Shown here one piece after another: positions 34,091 through 46,580 of a stretch of 64,000 nt of DNA. The notes under the pieces were generated by a model that was given only the letters and a program-made list of their open reading frames with translations, made no database searches and was not told the origin of the DNA. The first letter of the stretch is position 1, and every line of letters begins with the position of its first letter. The stretch is from Dendrobium chrysotoxum. Taxonomy: Eukaryota; Streptophyta; Magnoliopsida; Asparagales; Orchidaceae. The stretch is taken from the NCBI GenBank assembly GCA_019925795.1, contig CM034315.1, positions 24,471,867 through 24,535,866 on the forward strand, read 5' to 3'. The position numbers were made by a program, and so were the translations under genes.

Positions 34091-36944
34091 GGTATGAATT
34101 GCTTGCTAGGTACTTTTCTTGGAGAGCACCCCATGTTTGTTTATTTATTTTCAGCACTTTGGATGTCATATTAAATTTATGTTGGTGCACATAGGCTCTT
34201 TAAGAACTGCATTAGAAGCATTAAGTTATTACACAATTCCTCCTGCATATTTTTATATTAATTGCCGAACACTTTTATATGCTTTACATTTCTTGCAAGA
34301 GTCAAAGTAGAATGTACCTAAGAATGATGTATATGTATGAATCCTTGTAAATTTTAGATTGTATATAAATTGAGTTGTACAGCATCCTGAGTTGTAAAAG
34401 AATCAAATATATCTGCTTATACATGCAAATGGGACTCCAAAAGATGATACCCTCTCCCTTAGAGGATAATCTCTTTTAGAATTCCATAGAAAATATGGAG
34501 TTCGAAAACCTAAGAAGATGTATTTGAATCTATACATATGATAGGATTAGAAACCTAAGTTTGTTATGGTGGAGTCTGACTATCCTTTTTTCTATAGAGT
34601 CTATGTCTGCTGTACATTTTCAAATTAATAAATAAATAAACTTCTTTTATGTACAGTCTCTTTTATTTACATTGTATCATACATTGCATCATATGGGTGG
34701 TATTTGATTGAAAAAGTTGCTGGAGTTTTGAAAAAACTAATTTTCTTTGGGAGAATTGAATTTTTGGAATTTTAGTTTTAAAATTGAACATGTCTTTATG
34801 AATAATATATCACCTCAGGATATGAACATATCATTCCCTAATGAGTTCAGATTACAAAACTTTGGATTTATCATGATTATCATAGTCAACTCAATGAAGG
34901 ACAACAAATGACCTTAGAGGGTCAAAATGATGTTTGATCGTATGTTTGACTATAATAATCTGGATAAAAAATCATTAATTTTTTAATCAAAATCATGATA
35001 ATAAAATGATATATCTTTTCGAAGAAAAAAAATATTGTTCACTATCAGTCATTTGAATATGACAATAATGATCGTCGACTTTAATTTCTCAAAGATAATT
35101 AATTGAGGTTTTGAAAAAATTTAATTTTAAAAAATTGATCTGAATTTCTAAATCTTCTACGAGCGCAAGCCCTCGTAGTTAATTACATCGTAGGAAACCA
35201 GAGTTTCCCATGAATACTCTCGATTAAAAAAATAAGGGTATAAATTTTATTTAGAATTCTTAAAGATTGATATCAAAGGAAGCGATGATAGAAATTCAAC
35301 AAGGATTGGATCAAAGGGGAAAACTTATTTTTGGAGGTCGAAGGAGGAAATGCTTTGGGATTCTAAAATATTTTAGAAGCACCTCAGCCTATCCTAAGTG
35401 TTGGACTTAAATTTGGATTTAAAGAGATTTAAGTTTGACTTGTCAATTTTATTAAAAAATTGAGATTTAATTCCTAGAGGTTGAGGTCTTATAATTTAAA
35501 CCTACCTCAGAACCTAAGTCTAAATTGGATACTAAAAATAAGCAACCTGAACGTAGCTAATATAGTACAAACCTGGACTTACCCCGGCCTGAATTGGGGA
35601 GCCAACTAACCACCTAAGCGCTTTGAAACTATGAGTCCGATCTTTTATGTAAGAGTGGAAGGGACATTATTTAGTTAAGTTTAAGGAATTTGGGTCGACA
35701 TCTAAAGGAGATCCTAATTGGCCCCTAATTTATGTTGGGTAATATGAAGGTTAAAGTAAATGAAATTAAATTTTAGACTAATTTAAATTTGTATCTAATG
35801 CAATGCATGCTAGTCGACCCGATAAAATGCATTAAATCAAATATGAAGTAATTTTAAAATCAAGCTTAGAAAATAGAGTTTTATCCTAAGGAATGCATAA
35901 CTTCCCCTTGATAGGACTGCACCCTAATAAGTCAGGTGACCTACCAGAACTTGCAAGATGGGAGGTGCCTAACAAGGTAGAGAAAATTTAATATGAATGC
36001 ATGAAAAATCCTCGATGAGTCTGAGCTTACTTCTTAAAATCGTTAAGTTTCTATGTGAGCTTAAATATTTTAAATTTTAATTTCAAGTAGAAAATATTTT
36101 TAAGCGCATCACGAGCCTCCGATCGAGTTCCAAGCTAAAACAAAATCGGCATGTAAGTAAAAAAGACTAGAAAAGCATATAATTTCTACTACGTAATCAA
36201 ATTAAACAAATCAATTAAATTTACCAAATTGAACATCCATATGATAAGTGCCACTTAATATTACAACTCAATGTCTGCAAGAAAAGTAAAGTGGTCGGGT
36301 ACCACTGACAACAAGCTTGGATTTTTAATCATAAGACTTAATTGACTTTGAGAATGGGATTCATGTCGATCTTTACTTCTTCGTCTTTCTACGGGCTCCA
36401 TTGATTCATCGAGTCTGGATATTCAAGTGAAAAGAAGCTCTTCCCTAAATGGGTATTCTTTTTTCTCCTTGAATACTTAAAGTATCCTAATCTGGATATC
36501 CAAATGAAGATGGACTCTCCCCTAGGAGATGTCACCCTTCTCTTTAGATTTTAGATTGGATATTTAATATCCCATCTCAAATAGTCACCTTAACATTACA
36601 ACTCTTAATTACAACTTAAATACATCAAATTATATTAAATGAAAATTAAAATCTAGACTCAACAACCTGTATGGTTATCCTAAATAATCAACAGTTAAAT
36701 TAACATCCTAGGTAGTTATATAATAAATTTTAAAATGCTCAAACCAGCCACACTTGATCATGCTCTTTTAATTTTGAAGGTGGGACTTAACGTTTCTAAA
36801 GTAGTTATAAAAAATATCGTTAATTTAAAGCTTAACTTTTATTTTGCACCATTTAATTTTTAAATAAATAAATCACATCAATTTATACTAGCAACTAGCA
36901 TGTAGTGAAAACCACGGAAAACCCAGCACACAACAGAAAAGTAA
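34091..36944. other. Spacer between the two R1 copies
   Basis: No gene or RT-type motif is recognised in any frame. The short frame 34119-34310 (+) has no family features. Confidence 0.45.
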
Positions 36945-39900
36945 ACACTGGCCTAGCCTAAGACCAGAATTGGTTGTCCTAACAAACCATCTAAAGTGTG
37001 TGAGACAGGCTGTGTGGTTTAGATATGTCCTATGAAGGATAATTAATTAAAGTTGTTTGATGTTCTGATTGGTTGAAAGACTTAAAAGAAATTTTAATTA
37101 AAGTTTAAATATTAATGATTTAGAATTAATTTTAAGATGCATTTTTAGAGTTAAATGGCTACCACCTTTATTACTCACCAGGACCGTGAAGTTTATTTCA
37201 CCTTCTTTGGGGCTAAGTTAATAGCCTCGTAGGCTCGGGTTACCTAGTGGTAATCGGTATAATTAAGTGAATTAAGTTACTTAAGGTTTGAGGGTTGGTA
37301 ACTTTTAATTAAAATTTATTGATTGCTGGTTTTAAAAAATTTAATTAATTAAATTTACTATTAATCGATTGGTGACGTTGTCACAGTGAGCACGAGAAAC
37401 CAAGCCTTCTTAGGACACGTAGCCCCGCAGCCCAAGGTAGTCCAACCTAAAAAACTGGTTAATGTAGTTGGATTAAAGGTTTTAAATTTGGTAAGTAATT
37501 ATTAATCAATTAAATTTAAATTTTTACACTTCATTAAACTCATTCCTGGTGTTGTCACAATGGGCTCGAGGAACAAGACCTCCTTAAGACACTTAGCCCC
37601 ACAGCTCAAGGTAGTCCATCCTAAAAACTTCATCTCTTGAGTGCTTGTTATATATTAAAATGTTGGTTGATTGATTTTATTAATCAAACTAATATTTTTT
37701 GGAATTTTTAATTAATTATTGAATTTTTTGGAATTATTTGAATTATTTAAATATATTAATTAAAGGGGTCAAAATTTGACTTTTAGATTAAGATTGATTT
37801 ATAGAAAGTTAGTATTTTTATTAAATAATAGACCTTAAGATTAGTAATTAAACTGTAAGTTTGTTGGATTTAGAACTTTTATAATAAATTATAAATTTTC
37901 AAAATTTTGACTTAAAATTTAACTTAAGGTTGATTAGATTGTTGACTTTTTTATTTTGAATTATTTCTAGTGGTTTGATATTTTTAATAAATATTAGACC
38001 CCAAATGGAGTCTGATGCCTTTAAGTTTGCTCAATTTGGAATTTTTTAGAATTAGTTATGAATTTTTGAAGTTTGAGAATTTATTTGAATTATTTAATTA
38101 ATTTAATTAGAGAGCTTTTTATGATTCGAATCCAAATGAACTCCAAACTTCTTGAAATCTCCTCTAAATATCAGAAATGATCTAAGGAGATGTTCTCAAG
38201 TATTTGAGAATTTTTTTGAAATTTTAAATTATTTTTAATTAACAAAATTAATTAAATATTAATTTTTAATCAAAATTAAATTAAGTTTGAAATTAAAGTC
38301 CAGTCAAGGGGCTTTTATTTTTCTTTGATTAAAGGTTGAATTTTGGTTAGTTAAATGTATTATATGTAATTTTTGGATTTAAATTTAATATATTAGAATT
38401 TTTGAAAGTTTTAAGGATTAATTAATGCATCAAACTTAAATTAATTTAATTAAGGGTTTAATGATTTTTAAAACCAGTGAGAATTTTTCTATGGGTTATA
38501 GTTATCACTATGTTTAAATGGTTTTAAGTTTTATGCCTATTGCATATGTATTTTAATTTCTCTAAATAAGTCTTTAATTTTTATCCTTAATGTGTCACTA
38601 GGTCAAGTGGGTTTAACTCAATGTCACTAACCCTTGATAAACATATACATGCATACATAATCACAATCAATTACTAAACTTAGGAGAGCCTAAGCTAAGT
38701 GCGAGTGTGTGCACCCTATACATGTAAGAGTTGAAGATAACATACATACATAAATATTTGATTAGTGATTAATTGGAATATAATCATTCACTAATTCTTC
38801 CCCATGAATTCTATTCATATAGACTCAAACCACGTTTAAAATTTCAAGAGCTCTCTCAACACTCAAACATTTAAAATATACATAATTTTGAAAATTAAAT
38901 TTTATATTGAAAATAGGTCAAATTTAAATTTTAGAAATGATAGTTTTAAAATAATTTTGAAAATAACTTAATATTATGAAAATATTTTAAAATACAAATT
39001 TCTGATTTTCGAAAATTATTTAAGTTAAAAAATTTAATTAATATTTATTAAATATTCAAATATTTAAATAATAGAAATTATTTAAAGGCATTTAAGAATA
39101 TTTTAAATTAAATTTTATTTTAAATTAAAGGGTCTTAAAATAAACCTCTAATTATTTTAAATATTTAAAAATAAATATTTTAATTTAAGAATATTTAATT
39201 AAATATTAATTAAATATAAAAATAATCAAATAATTAGAAATATTTAAAGTAAATTAAGTTTATAATTCTAAAATGAATTTTAAATTTAAATATTTAAAAT
39301 TTTGAAATTTTTGATATATTATATTAATTTTTTATTTAAATTAAATTTCTTTTGAATTTTTGGAGCTTTATGTTAATTAAGGCACTTAAATTAATTTAAA
39401 ATTAATTAATATTTTAAATAATTCTTAAATTAAATTAAATTAAATCTTAAATATTTTTTTAAATTTAAAATAATTTAACATAATTTTCTTTAAAATTGTC
39501 AAAATTATTTTAATTTAACTTTATTTAAATATTAGTTAAATATTTAAATATTTAATTAATTAAAAATTATTTAAAATATAAAATATATGTTAAATTAATT
39601 TAATTTCAAATTAAAATATTAATACAATTCTTTAATTCTTAAACATTTTAAAATAAGTTTCTTTTTAATTTTCCTTAAAGTATTTAATTAAATCATTTAA
39701 TTAGATAATACTTAATTAAACATTAATTGAATATCATTTAAAATATTAAAATAAAATATTTTAAATTTAATTTATTTTAAAATAATAAATTTTAAATAAG
39801 TTTTTCATTATTTAAAGTATTTTAAAATAAATTTTTAGTTTTTGAAAATATTAATTGAATATTTGATTAAATGATATTTAATTAAACATTAATTAAATAT

Positions 39901-41480
39901 TTATAATCATTTTAAAGTATTTAATTAAATATCTTAAGTTTAATTCAATTCTTAAAATAAAATACTTTGAAATAATTATTTAATTATTTAATATATTTTA
40001 AAGTAACTTTTTAATTTTAGAAGATATTTAATTCCATATTAAATTATATATAAATCAAAAATAAAATAAAAATAAAAAAAATAAAAAAATTTATATGTAA
40101 ATCAAATATTGAAAATACTTAAATAATTTGAATTATATAAAATATATTAAATATTTAAGAATAAAATTTCAATTTAAATTAATTATTAAATTTTTTTTAC
40201 TAATTTAGTCAAGATATTTTAAAATAAGATTTTAAATTTTATGAAAATATTTTAAACATTTTTTTATTAAATATTAATTTAAAATACGTAGTATTTAATA
40301 TTTAAGATAATTTAAAATATATTTAATATTTCAAATTAATATTAATTTTAAACTAAGGGATTTTAAACTTTGAATAATTTTGATATAAAATATTTAAATT
40401 TTAGATTAAATTTAAATTTTTAATAATTTTCTTTGAATAATTTAATAATTAAATACATTTAAAATAATTAAAAATAATTTTAAAATAACATTATCTTAAT
40501 TTTGATACATTCTTTAAAAATCAGAAATCATTTTAAATAAATTTCTTAAATTTTGAAAATATTTAAATTTATTTTAATTAAATATTAATCAAAATGTCAA
40601 ATATTTAAATATTTGAAATTAATTAAAATATATTAAGTATTTTAATTTAATTTCAATTTTAAAATAAAGAGATTAGAAAAACAAACAATTTGATATATTA
40701 TATGTTAAATTTGGATTTAAAATGAATTTTTAAAATTTATTTGAAGAAAATTGAATTTAAAATGATTAAAATAAAATTTAAATCATTTAAATAAATCTGA
40801 CGACGCCGGTGCCGGCGGGTGGACACGCGGGTAATCCTACTGGCAGGTCCCAACAATCATTGGGCAATCACCGAACCGCAGATGCGGTTCACTTAACCAC
40901 GTTAGCAAACCTGCAACGCCATTGGATCATCCACTATTTCGAACGGATGGTTCAGATTGAATCGAACGGCAAAACCTAACAGCGGATGTATACATGTCGG
41001 ATCGCCCGTGGAACGACGAGATCTGAACCTTTTGATCGTAAGATCAACAGTCTAGATTTTGGATACTATCGAATTAACGTAAACTGACGCCCTAAATAAA
41101 AATCAGCTCAAACACTCTATCGGATGAATCAAAACGCATGAAATTTAAACGTAGCTTCTCTTAATGAACAGAAACTATGGGGAACTTATTTTACGGGCAT
41201 ATAAACACTTAATAAAAAGCTATTTTATTCTAAGTGTCTTAGACTAGGGTTGAAGATATTATATAATCCAATCGATGGATTGAGGTGATTAAAAGTTCTC
41301 TGAGCTTGTTGAATGTCCTCGTAAGTTTTCCTAGTTGAGGTCACGGTCCGAAACGCACTGGATCGAGCGAATGGAGCTTTGGATGGAGTGTTGTGGTGGC
41401 TAGAGAGTCATCGCCGACAGCTTTGACCAGTGCGGTTTCACTTGGGAATTGAGGAGGAAGGGTTGGAGAGTTTAAATGAA
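36945..41480 (+). repeat. Large AT-rich repeat R1, right copy
   Basis: It starts with the conserved tip (AATTGGTTGTCCTAACAAAC, AAAGTGTGTGAGACAGGCTG). It passes through a two-unit 176-bp tandem at 37371-37635 and a roughly 1.9-kb stretch (38850-40795) made almost only of A and T with ATTTAAATATTAATT words. It ends in a sudden GC-normal block from 40797 (GACGCCGGTGCCGGCGGG) that includes GACGAGATCTGAACC and ATGAAATTTAAACGTAGC. This order mirrors the left copy. Family unknown. Confidence 0.45.
37371..37635 (+). repeat. Two-unit tandem repeat, period about 176 bp
   Basis: A roughly 85-bp conserved core (GTTGTCACAGTGAGCACGAG, then CACGTAGCCCCGCAGCCCAA and GGTAGTCCAACCTAAAAAAC) at 37377-37460 recurs at 37551-37632 with about 15% differences by eye. 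Confidence 0.7.
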
Positions 41481-42205
41481 CTGGGAGTCAGGCTTCAGGA
41501 GGCTGGAGTAATGAGAGAATACTAAGTCAATAATGATTGTTTTAGGTCTTTTCCCCAATTCAAATAGCCCTGGTGCATTTGGACGGCAAGATTGCTTTGA
41601 AAGCATTGCCTGATGCTTGCCACATATCCATAGGGTAGTTAGGAACAGAGGAATAAAAAGGACAAAAGGACATGATGTGTAAAGCAATCTTTATCCCTAT
41701 GTGCACATGTGGAATGATAAAAGATCATTTAAGCTTAAACCAGGGGATTAGGAGGGCTTAAGAATATTCCAGAAGGTGATTAGAGCTACTGGAATTAAAG
41801 AGTTTTGAAGGGATTAGCTCAAACTAGATGATTTGACCACTTTAAGGGATTTCAAATTTCCATTGACTGTTTGACTAGTCAAACAGTCAATGGGGACTGA
41901 TACAGATTTAAGGAGTATATAATTTGCTATGGGAGTGATGTGGAACAGGTTATAAGCAAGGGATTGAGGATTGTAATGGGATGTTGACTAAATGAGATCA
42001 TTTAAAGCTTTGTTGACTAGACTTTGACTGGTTAAATGGTCAAATCAGATGATGTTGCATAAGTGATTTGGTATGGATGTTATGCTATGGGATTAGAATT
42101 TAAACCAAGATATAAGAGTTTTAGGTGATTTGACCAGGCCTTGCTGAGTTGACTTTGTCAAACCAACTAAAGTTTAAGTCAAGATAGTCTTAGGGATGTT
42201 TGAAC
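41481..42205. other. TTGAC-rich sequence upstream of the hAT element
   Basis: No gene is seen. It contains several TTGACTAG, TTTGACTGG and AGTCAAACAGTCAA words and probably belongs to the same repeat as 43059-44130, which the hAT element splits. Confidence 0.45.
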
Positions 42206-43050
42206 CATGGTTTAAAATTGCGCAATAAGAGGCACGCCTCAGTGCAATTTTAAACTTTTAAGCCTCAAAGCCTATGCAATGAGAGCTGGCATTGAGGCGT
42301 ACACCTCAAGTTCACTGAGGCCCACCTCGCCTTATGTTTTAGAGGCGTCCACCTCTTAAAATTAAAAAAAAAAATCCTAACCTAATATATATCTATTCGG
42401 TTCGGCCCCCCACCCTCGTGCGTCTTCGATCATTGCTGCGCTTTCACTATGCTTTTGCAATGGCTTATAGGACTAAGATGTTGTTTATTTATAATTTTAA
42501 ATTACCTTATTTTTATCATTTTAAATCTTACCACTGAGGGGTACCGAATAGAAGTTGTCCCTCATAATAAAAAATATTCTTACAATAAAAATTACTCTTA
42601 TAATAAAAATTGTTCTTATAATAAAAATTACTCTTACAATAAAAATTGGAGGTCAAACCCCGCCAGGGGGCAGCGCCCCCTTAACCCTCGGCTGCCCGGC
42701 ATATTGTTGTATTCATTATCTTTAGAATAAGTGAAGCATTATGTTTAGAGGTTTGATATATTGCACTAATATATTCTTCTTATAAAGAATACTGTGATTT
42801 GGGAAAGATAGAATTTGAGTTGAACTATATTTCTTGTTGTCTTATTTTTGGGATATTTTTTTATTTCACTTCATATCTTGTGTCTTTTTATGTTTTATAC
42901 TATTTACTCATTAGTATATAAAAAAATTATCATTTTATGTTTACGCAATTTTTTGATTTTGAGGCTTACGCCTCAAAACGTCTTGAGGCTTACGCCTCGC
43001 CTCATGAACAAAAAACACCTTAATACCCAATTACGCAATTTTAAACATTG
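42206..43050. mobile_element. Non-autonomous hAT-type element, 845 bp
   Basis: The left end CATGGTTTAAAATTGCGCAA and the reverse complement of the right end, CAATGTTTAAAATTGCGTAA, are terminal inverted repeats. The flanking 8 bp are GTTTGAAC on both sides (42198-42205 and 43051-43058), a perfect 8-bp target duplication as expected for hAT. Subterminal GAGGC/GCCTC words are abundant. The interior has a five-fold short repeat (TTCTTATAATAAAAATT type) at 42566-42650 and a GC-rich palindrome (GGGGGCAGCGCCCCC) at 42666. There is no transposase. The open frames at 42449-42730 and 42848-43063 are incidental. Confidence 0.9.
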
Positions 43051-43303
43051 GTTTGAACTATAGCTTGGAGTGAGATTGAGGGCTTAGAAGGTTTGTTTGG
43101 ATGAGATTTGATTGTATGTGATGGATAGACCTCATATTGACTGGATTTGACTAGACATGGGTCTGGTTGACCAAGTCAACTGATGACTGGATCAAGGTGT
43201 CCAATCATGTTTAAATCATTGTGGGATGTGCCCAGAGGAGTTTAAGTGGGTCTGTTATTGACTTGGGGTTTGATTCAAAGTATGAGACCTTAAGAGTTGA
43301 TCT

Positions 43304-44130
43304 GGTCAACCTAGGTTGACTTGGTTAACCAGGTTGACTCAAGGTCTGGGTCTGAGCTCAATAAATTTGAATTAATATTTTGAGTTTATTGAAGGTGGTC
43401 CTAAGGTCTGAGGAGATCATTTCAGTCAAATTGACTGTTTGGACCCTAAAGGGAATATTTGGTTAACCTAGGTTGACTTAGTCAACCTAGATTACTTAGT
43501 TAACCAGGTTAACCCAGGGCTTAGGTTTGGATCCAACAGGTTTGAAATGCGATTTGGAGATCAATGGAGGTGATCCCATGGTCTGGAGAAGTCATTACAA
43601 TCAAATTGATTGTTTGGACCTTAAAGGGCCTGTTTGGTCAACCTAGGTTGACTTAGTCAGTCATGGTGACCCAGGGCCTAAGTTTGGACCCAACAGGTTT
43701 GGTTTGATATTTGAAATCTGCAGGAAGTGGTCTCAAGCAATAGGAAATCATTTGGCTTGAAATGAGTGTTTAAACACCTTAGGGGTATTTTGGTCAAAAC
43801 TAGTTGATCTGGTCAATCAGGCTTGACTAGGGTCAGGACTTGAGTCCAATATATTCCTAATGATAATTATGATGCATTGGAGAAGGTTTTGGGGCTTGAT
43901 TTGAAAAGGCCATATTGAAGTCTATGGAAAACTCCAAAATTGCCCTTAAGGGGCATTTTGGTCATTTTGACGCCTAGTCAACTAGCGGTCAAAGTGAGTA
44001 CACCAAAATGCATTTTAATGCTTAACAAGTCATAATCAGGGGTTTGAATGTGATCATAGGGTTTGGAGAAGGCTCCAAGGTTAAATTCCATAAAGTAGGG
44101 GTCTAGTGGCATAGGCCGTAAATATTTGAT
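43304..44130 (+). repeat. Tandem family with GGTTGAC/GTCAACC core, about 5 units
   Basis: Units begin at about 43304, 43461, 43636, 43792 and 43960 with the phrase GGTCAACCTAGGTTGACTTA or a variant, then CAGGGCCTAAGTTTGGACCC and a GTGGTC-containing block. The spacing is 157, 175, 156 and 168 bp. The first three units are similar and the last two are more diverged. Not coding. Confidence 0.7.
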
Positions 44131-45520
44131 GATTTTACAGTTTTTGGATTTCAATCCAATTTTTGGGGTTAGAGGCTTCAGATTAAACTCCAATTTGGAG
44201 GGTAGACCCAAGGGACATGCCTAATCAATATGCATTTGATAGATCATGAATCGGGGGTCATTTGACTAGGGTTTGAAGTGTTTGAAAAATCAGTAGAAAA
44301 GACTTTCAAGACAGGGCCTTTAAACCTTGGATTTCGATTTGGAAATTTGGATTTGAGCTGGATTTTAGGTTTGAGTGCTTGAATTTGAGTTATCCAAATC
44401 ATTGACAATCATTTGAATGATCATAAAATGATTGGATAGGATTGAAGTTGGATCAAGGCTTAAACGGGAGTTGAGGTTTAGATAGGTTTGAAATCTGGAT
44501 ATGTTTGAAGTTTGATATAATTTGAGATCTAGATTAACTTGAATTTGGATTAATCTAAGATCTGGATTGATCCTAGGGTCTAGGTAGATCTAAGGCCTGA
44601 ATAGATCCTAAGGTCTAAATATGTCATAGGGACTAGATTGGTCCTAGTTACCTCATACAAAAATGAGGTCAACATGTGGTAGTTTAAATTAGTGGGTAGA
44701 AGTTTTCTAGGCTTCCCTAGGTGTACATCTTCCAAGCTTTATAGGAATATGCATACTAATTCTAGGATGATACAATATTGGATACTATAGACACCAACCT
44801 CCTTACATATTCATGCATGCATGCACGTATTTTATTTCTACAACGTATGTTAATACAAAACCTTTATGCCCAACGTGGGCAAGGTAGCGGGGTCCTCCTT
44901 GCACTTAGAGAATGCTATGCTTTTTCTTTTGGTATAAGTCCGTTATGCTGCCAACATTTTGAGAGTTAAAAAATTTAGTTAAGATAATTAAATAAGATAA
45001 AATATAGAGTTTATCTCGAGTCATCCCATTAGTGTCATTTGAACGTAAAGTCAAAACTACTCATTTTGAGTCACTGATTCAGAGTCTGAACTACTTCTGT
45101 GATCTCTTAAGATAGAACTAATTGTATCATATACTGCATCTAAAATGATTGCTTGTGTATTAAGTTGTTAGTTGGCAGCGCATCCAAAGCAAGCTTAAGC
45201 CCAGAGATATCTGCATACCTCAAATTCCATTATAAGAAAGAATATCCTGTATTCAAATATATTTTCTATAAAATTTAATGATATTTTTGAGGAAATGATT
45301 GGTATTTTCAAAGTATATAGAGCAACTCTTATCTATTTTAAATTCAAATTAGTCTAATCTCCACTTTAATCAAAAGTTTTCTCTTCGGAGATGTAATCGA
45401 CTATGGCGGCTTGTCTCTATAGGAACCCAAAATCCCAGAATAAAATAAACAGTCTTAGTTCACTAAAATATGGGAAAACTCTTTTGAAACTAGACTAAAG
45501 CTAATCCTTTGTTGGTTTCA
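44131..45520. other. Spacer with short degenerate repeats
   Basis: No gene is seen. At 44430-44640 the words TTGAAATCTGGAT, AGATCTGGATTGATCC and CCTAAGGTCTAAAT recur as a decayed short tandem repeat. The remainder to 45520 is unassigned. Confidence 0.45.
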
Positions 45521-45807
45521 TATTTGAAATGATAGGTGTATGTGAATATTATCCTTCATGGTGAATTTTATATCCCCTACATTGAATTTAAATATAAAAA
45601 TTAATTGTTTCTTTTCTCAAGTCGATAATACAAATGTTAGTTTATCTTTCAGAGTAATTATAGGCGTATTTGAAATGATAGGTGTATGTGAATATTATCC
45701 TTCATGGTGAATTTTATATCCCCTACATTGAATTTAAATATAAAAATTAATTGTTTCTTTTCTCAAGTCGATAATACAAATGTTAGTTTATCTTTCAGAG
45801 CAATTAA
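45521..45807 (+). repeat. Recent tandem duplication, 146-bp unit
   Basis: The sequence from 45521 (TATTTGAAATGATAGGTGTA) is repeated from 45667. The two copies differ by about one base (GAGTAATTA versus GAGCAATTA) before diverging. The open frame 45704-45940 runs out of the second copy and is not a recognised protein. Confidence 0.9.
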
Positions 45808-45990
45808 CACTAATTATATGGATTTGATTATAGAAACACTAAATCCCAAATCAGTGGTCATCATGTCATTTAATTTGTCCACAAAGTTCTCTCAAAAAAA
45901 CTCGTCAAAGACTCTCTCAAAAGATTTAAGAGATGTTTAAATACAAGGCTCTAAAAAACTCTAATTTTTCAATTCAGTTGTTTCTATTCA

Positions 45991-46018
45991 TATGGTACGA
46001 TCTGAGGATCGTACCATA
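45991..46018. other. Perfect 12-bp hairpin
   Basis: TATGGTACGATC and GATCGTACCATA are separated by the 4-nt loop TGAG. It lies in a stretch with other CGTAC/GTACG words similar to those at 30000-30610. Confidence 0.85.
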
Positions 46019-46261
46019 CGATTAGTTCAAAATCCCTATTCATTATGTACGATAAATGAACCCAATACGATCAATTCAAGAATCTTAAACTGATCATACC
46101 GTACGAATCAATGATCGTACAACACAATTAGTAGATTTACTTAAGTTTGTCAATGACGATCTCTGGGATGATAAAAAATTGTCACTGTCGATCGTCCAGT
46201 GTGATTAATATCGTACTACATGAATAGTTCAATCTTATCAAGGTTCGATCAGGATGATGAC

Positions 46262-46344
46262 TGAGAGACGTAGTAAGGCAACTGTGGTTTACAACTTGAA
46301 CAAGCTTTGAGATTCATGGCTGATCAAGTCGATTTTTTGTATGT

Positions 46345-46396
<52 letters not shown>

Positions 46397-46580
46397 TCTC
46401 ATTGAGTTCATCTTATCAAATCTTCAATTTGATTACAAATTTGTTGAAATCAGAGTTCAGATGATCCCGAATTAACTTTTGAAGTTTCCAACTTGAACAT
46501 GCCTTGAGATTCATGCCCGATCAAAACGATTTTTGTTGACATATCACACACACACATCTATATATATATATATATATAAT
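46262..46580 (+). repeat. Dispersed repeat D1, copy 3, with two TA microsatellites
   Basis: AACTTGAACAAGCTTTGAGATTCATG (46297) recurs as a close variant at 46491, each copy followed by CGATTTTT and then a TA microsatellite (46348-46393 and 46559-46579). The stretch 46395-46545 contains GAAATCAGAGTTCAGATG and GAGATTCATGCCCGATCAA, matching the copy at 6640-6980. Confidence 0.6.

Noticed and set aside
36945..41480. Standard LTR pair with 31200-34090
   Set aside because: The two copies are in opposite orientation, while LTRs of one element are direct repeats; no TG...CA ends or target duplication were found.
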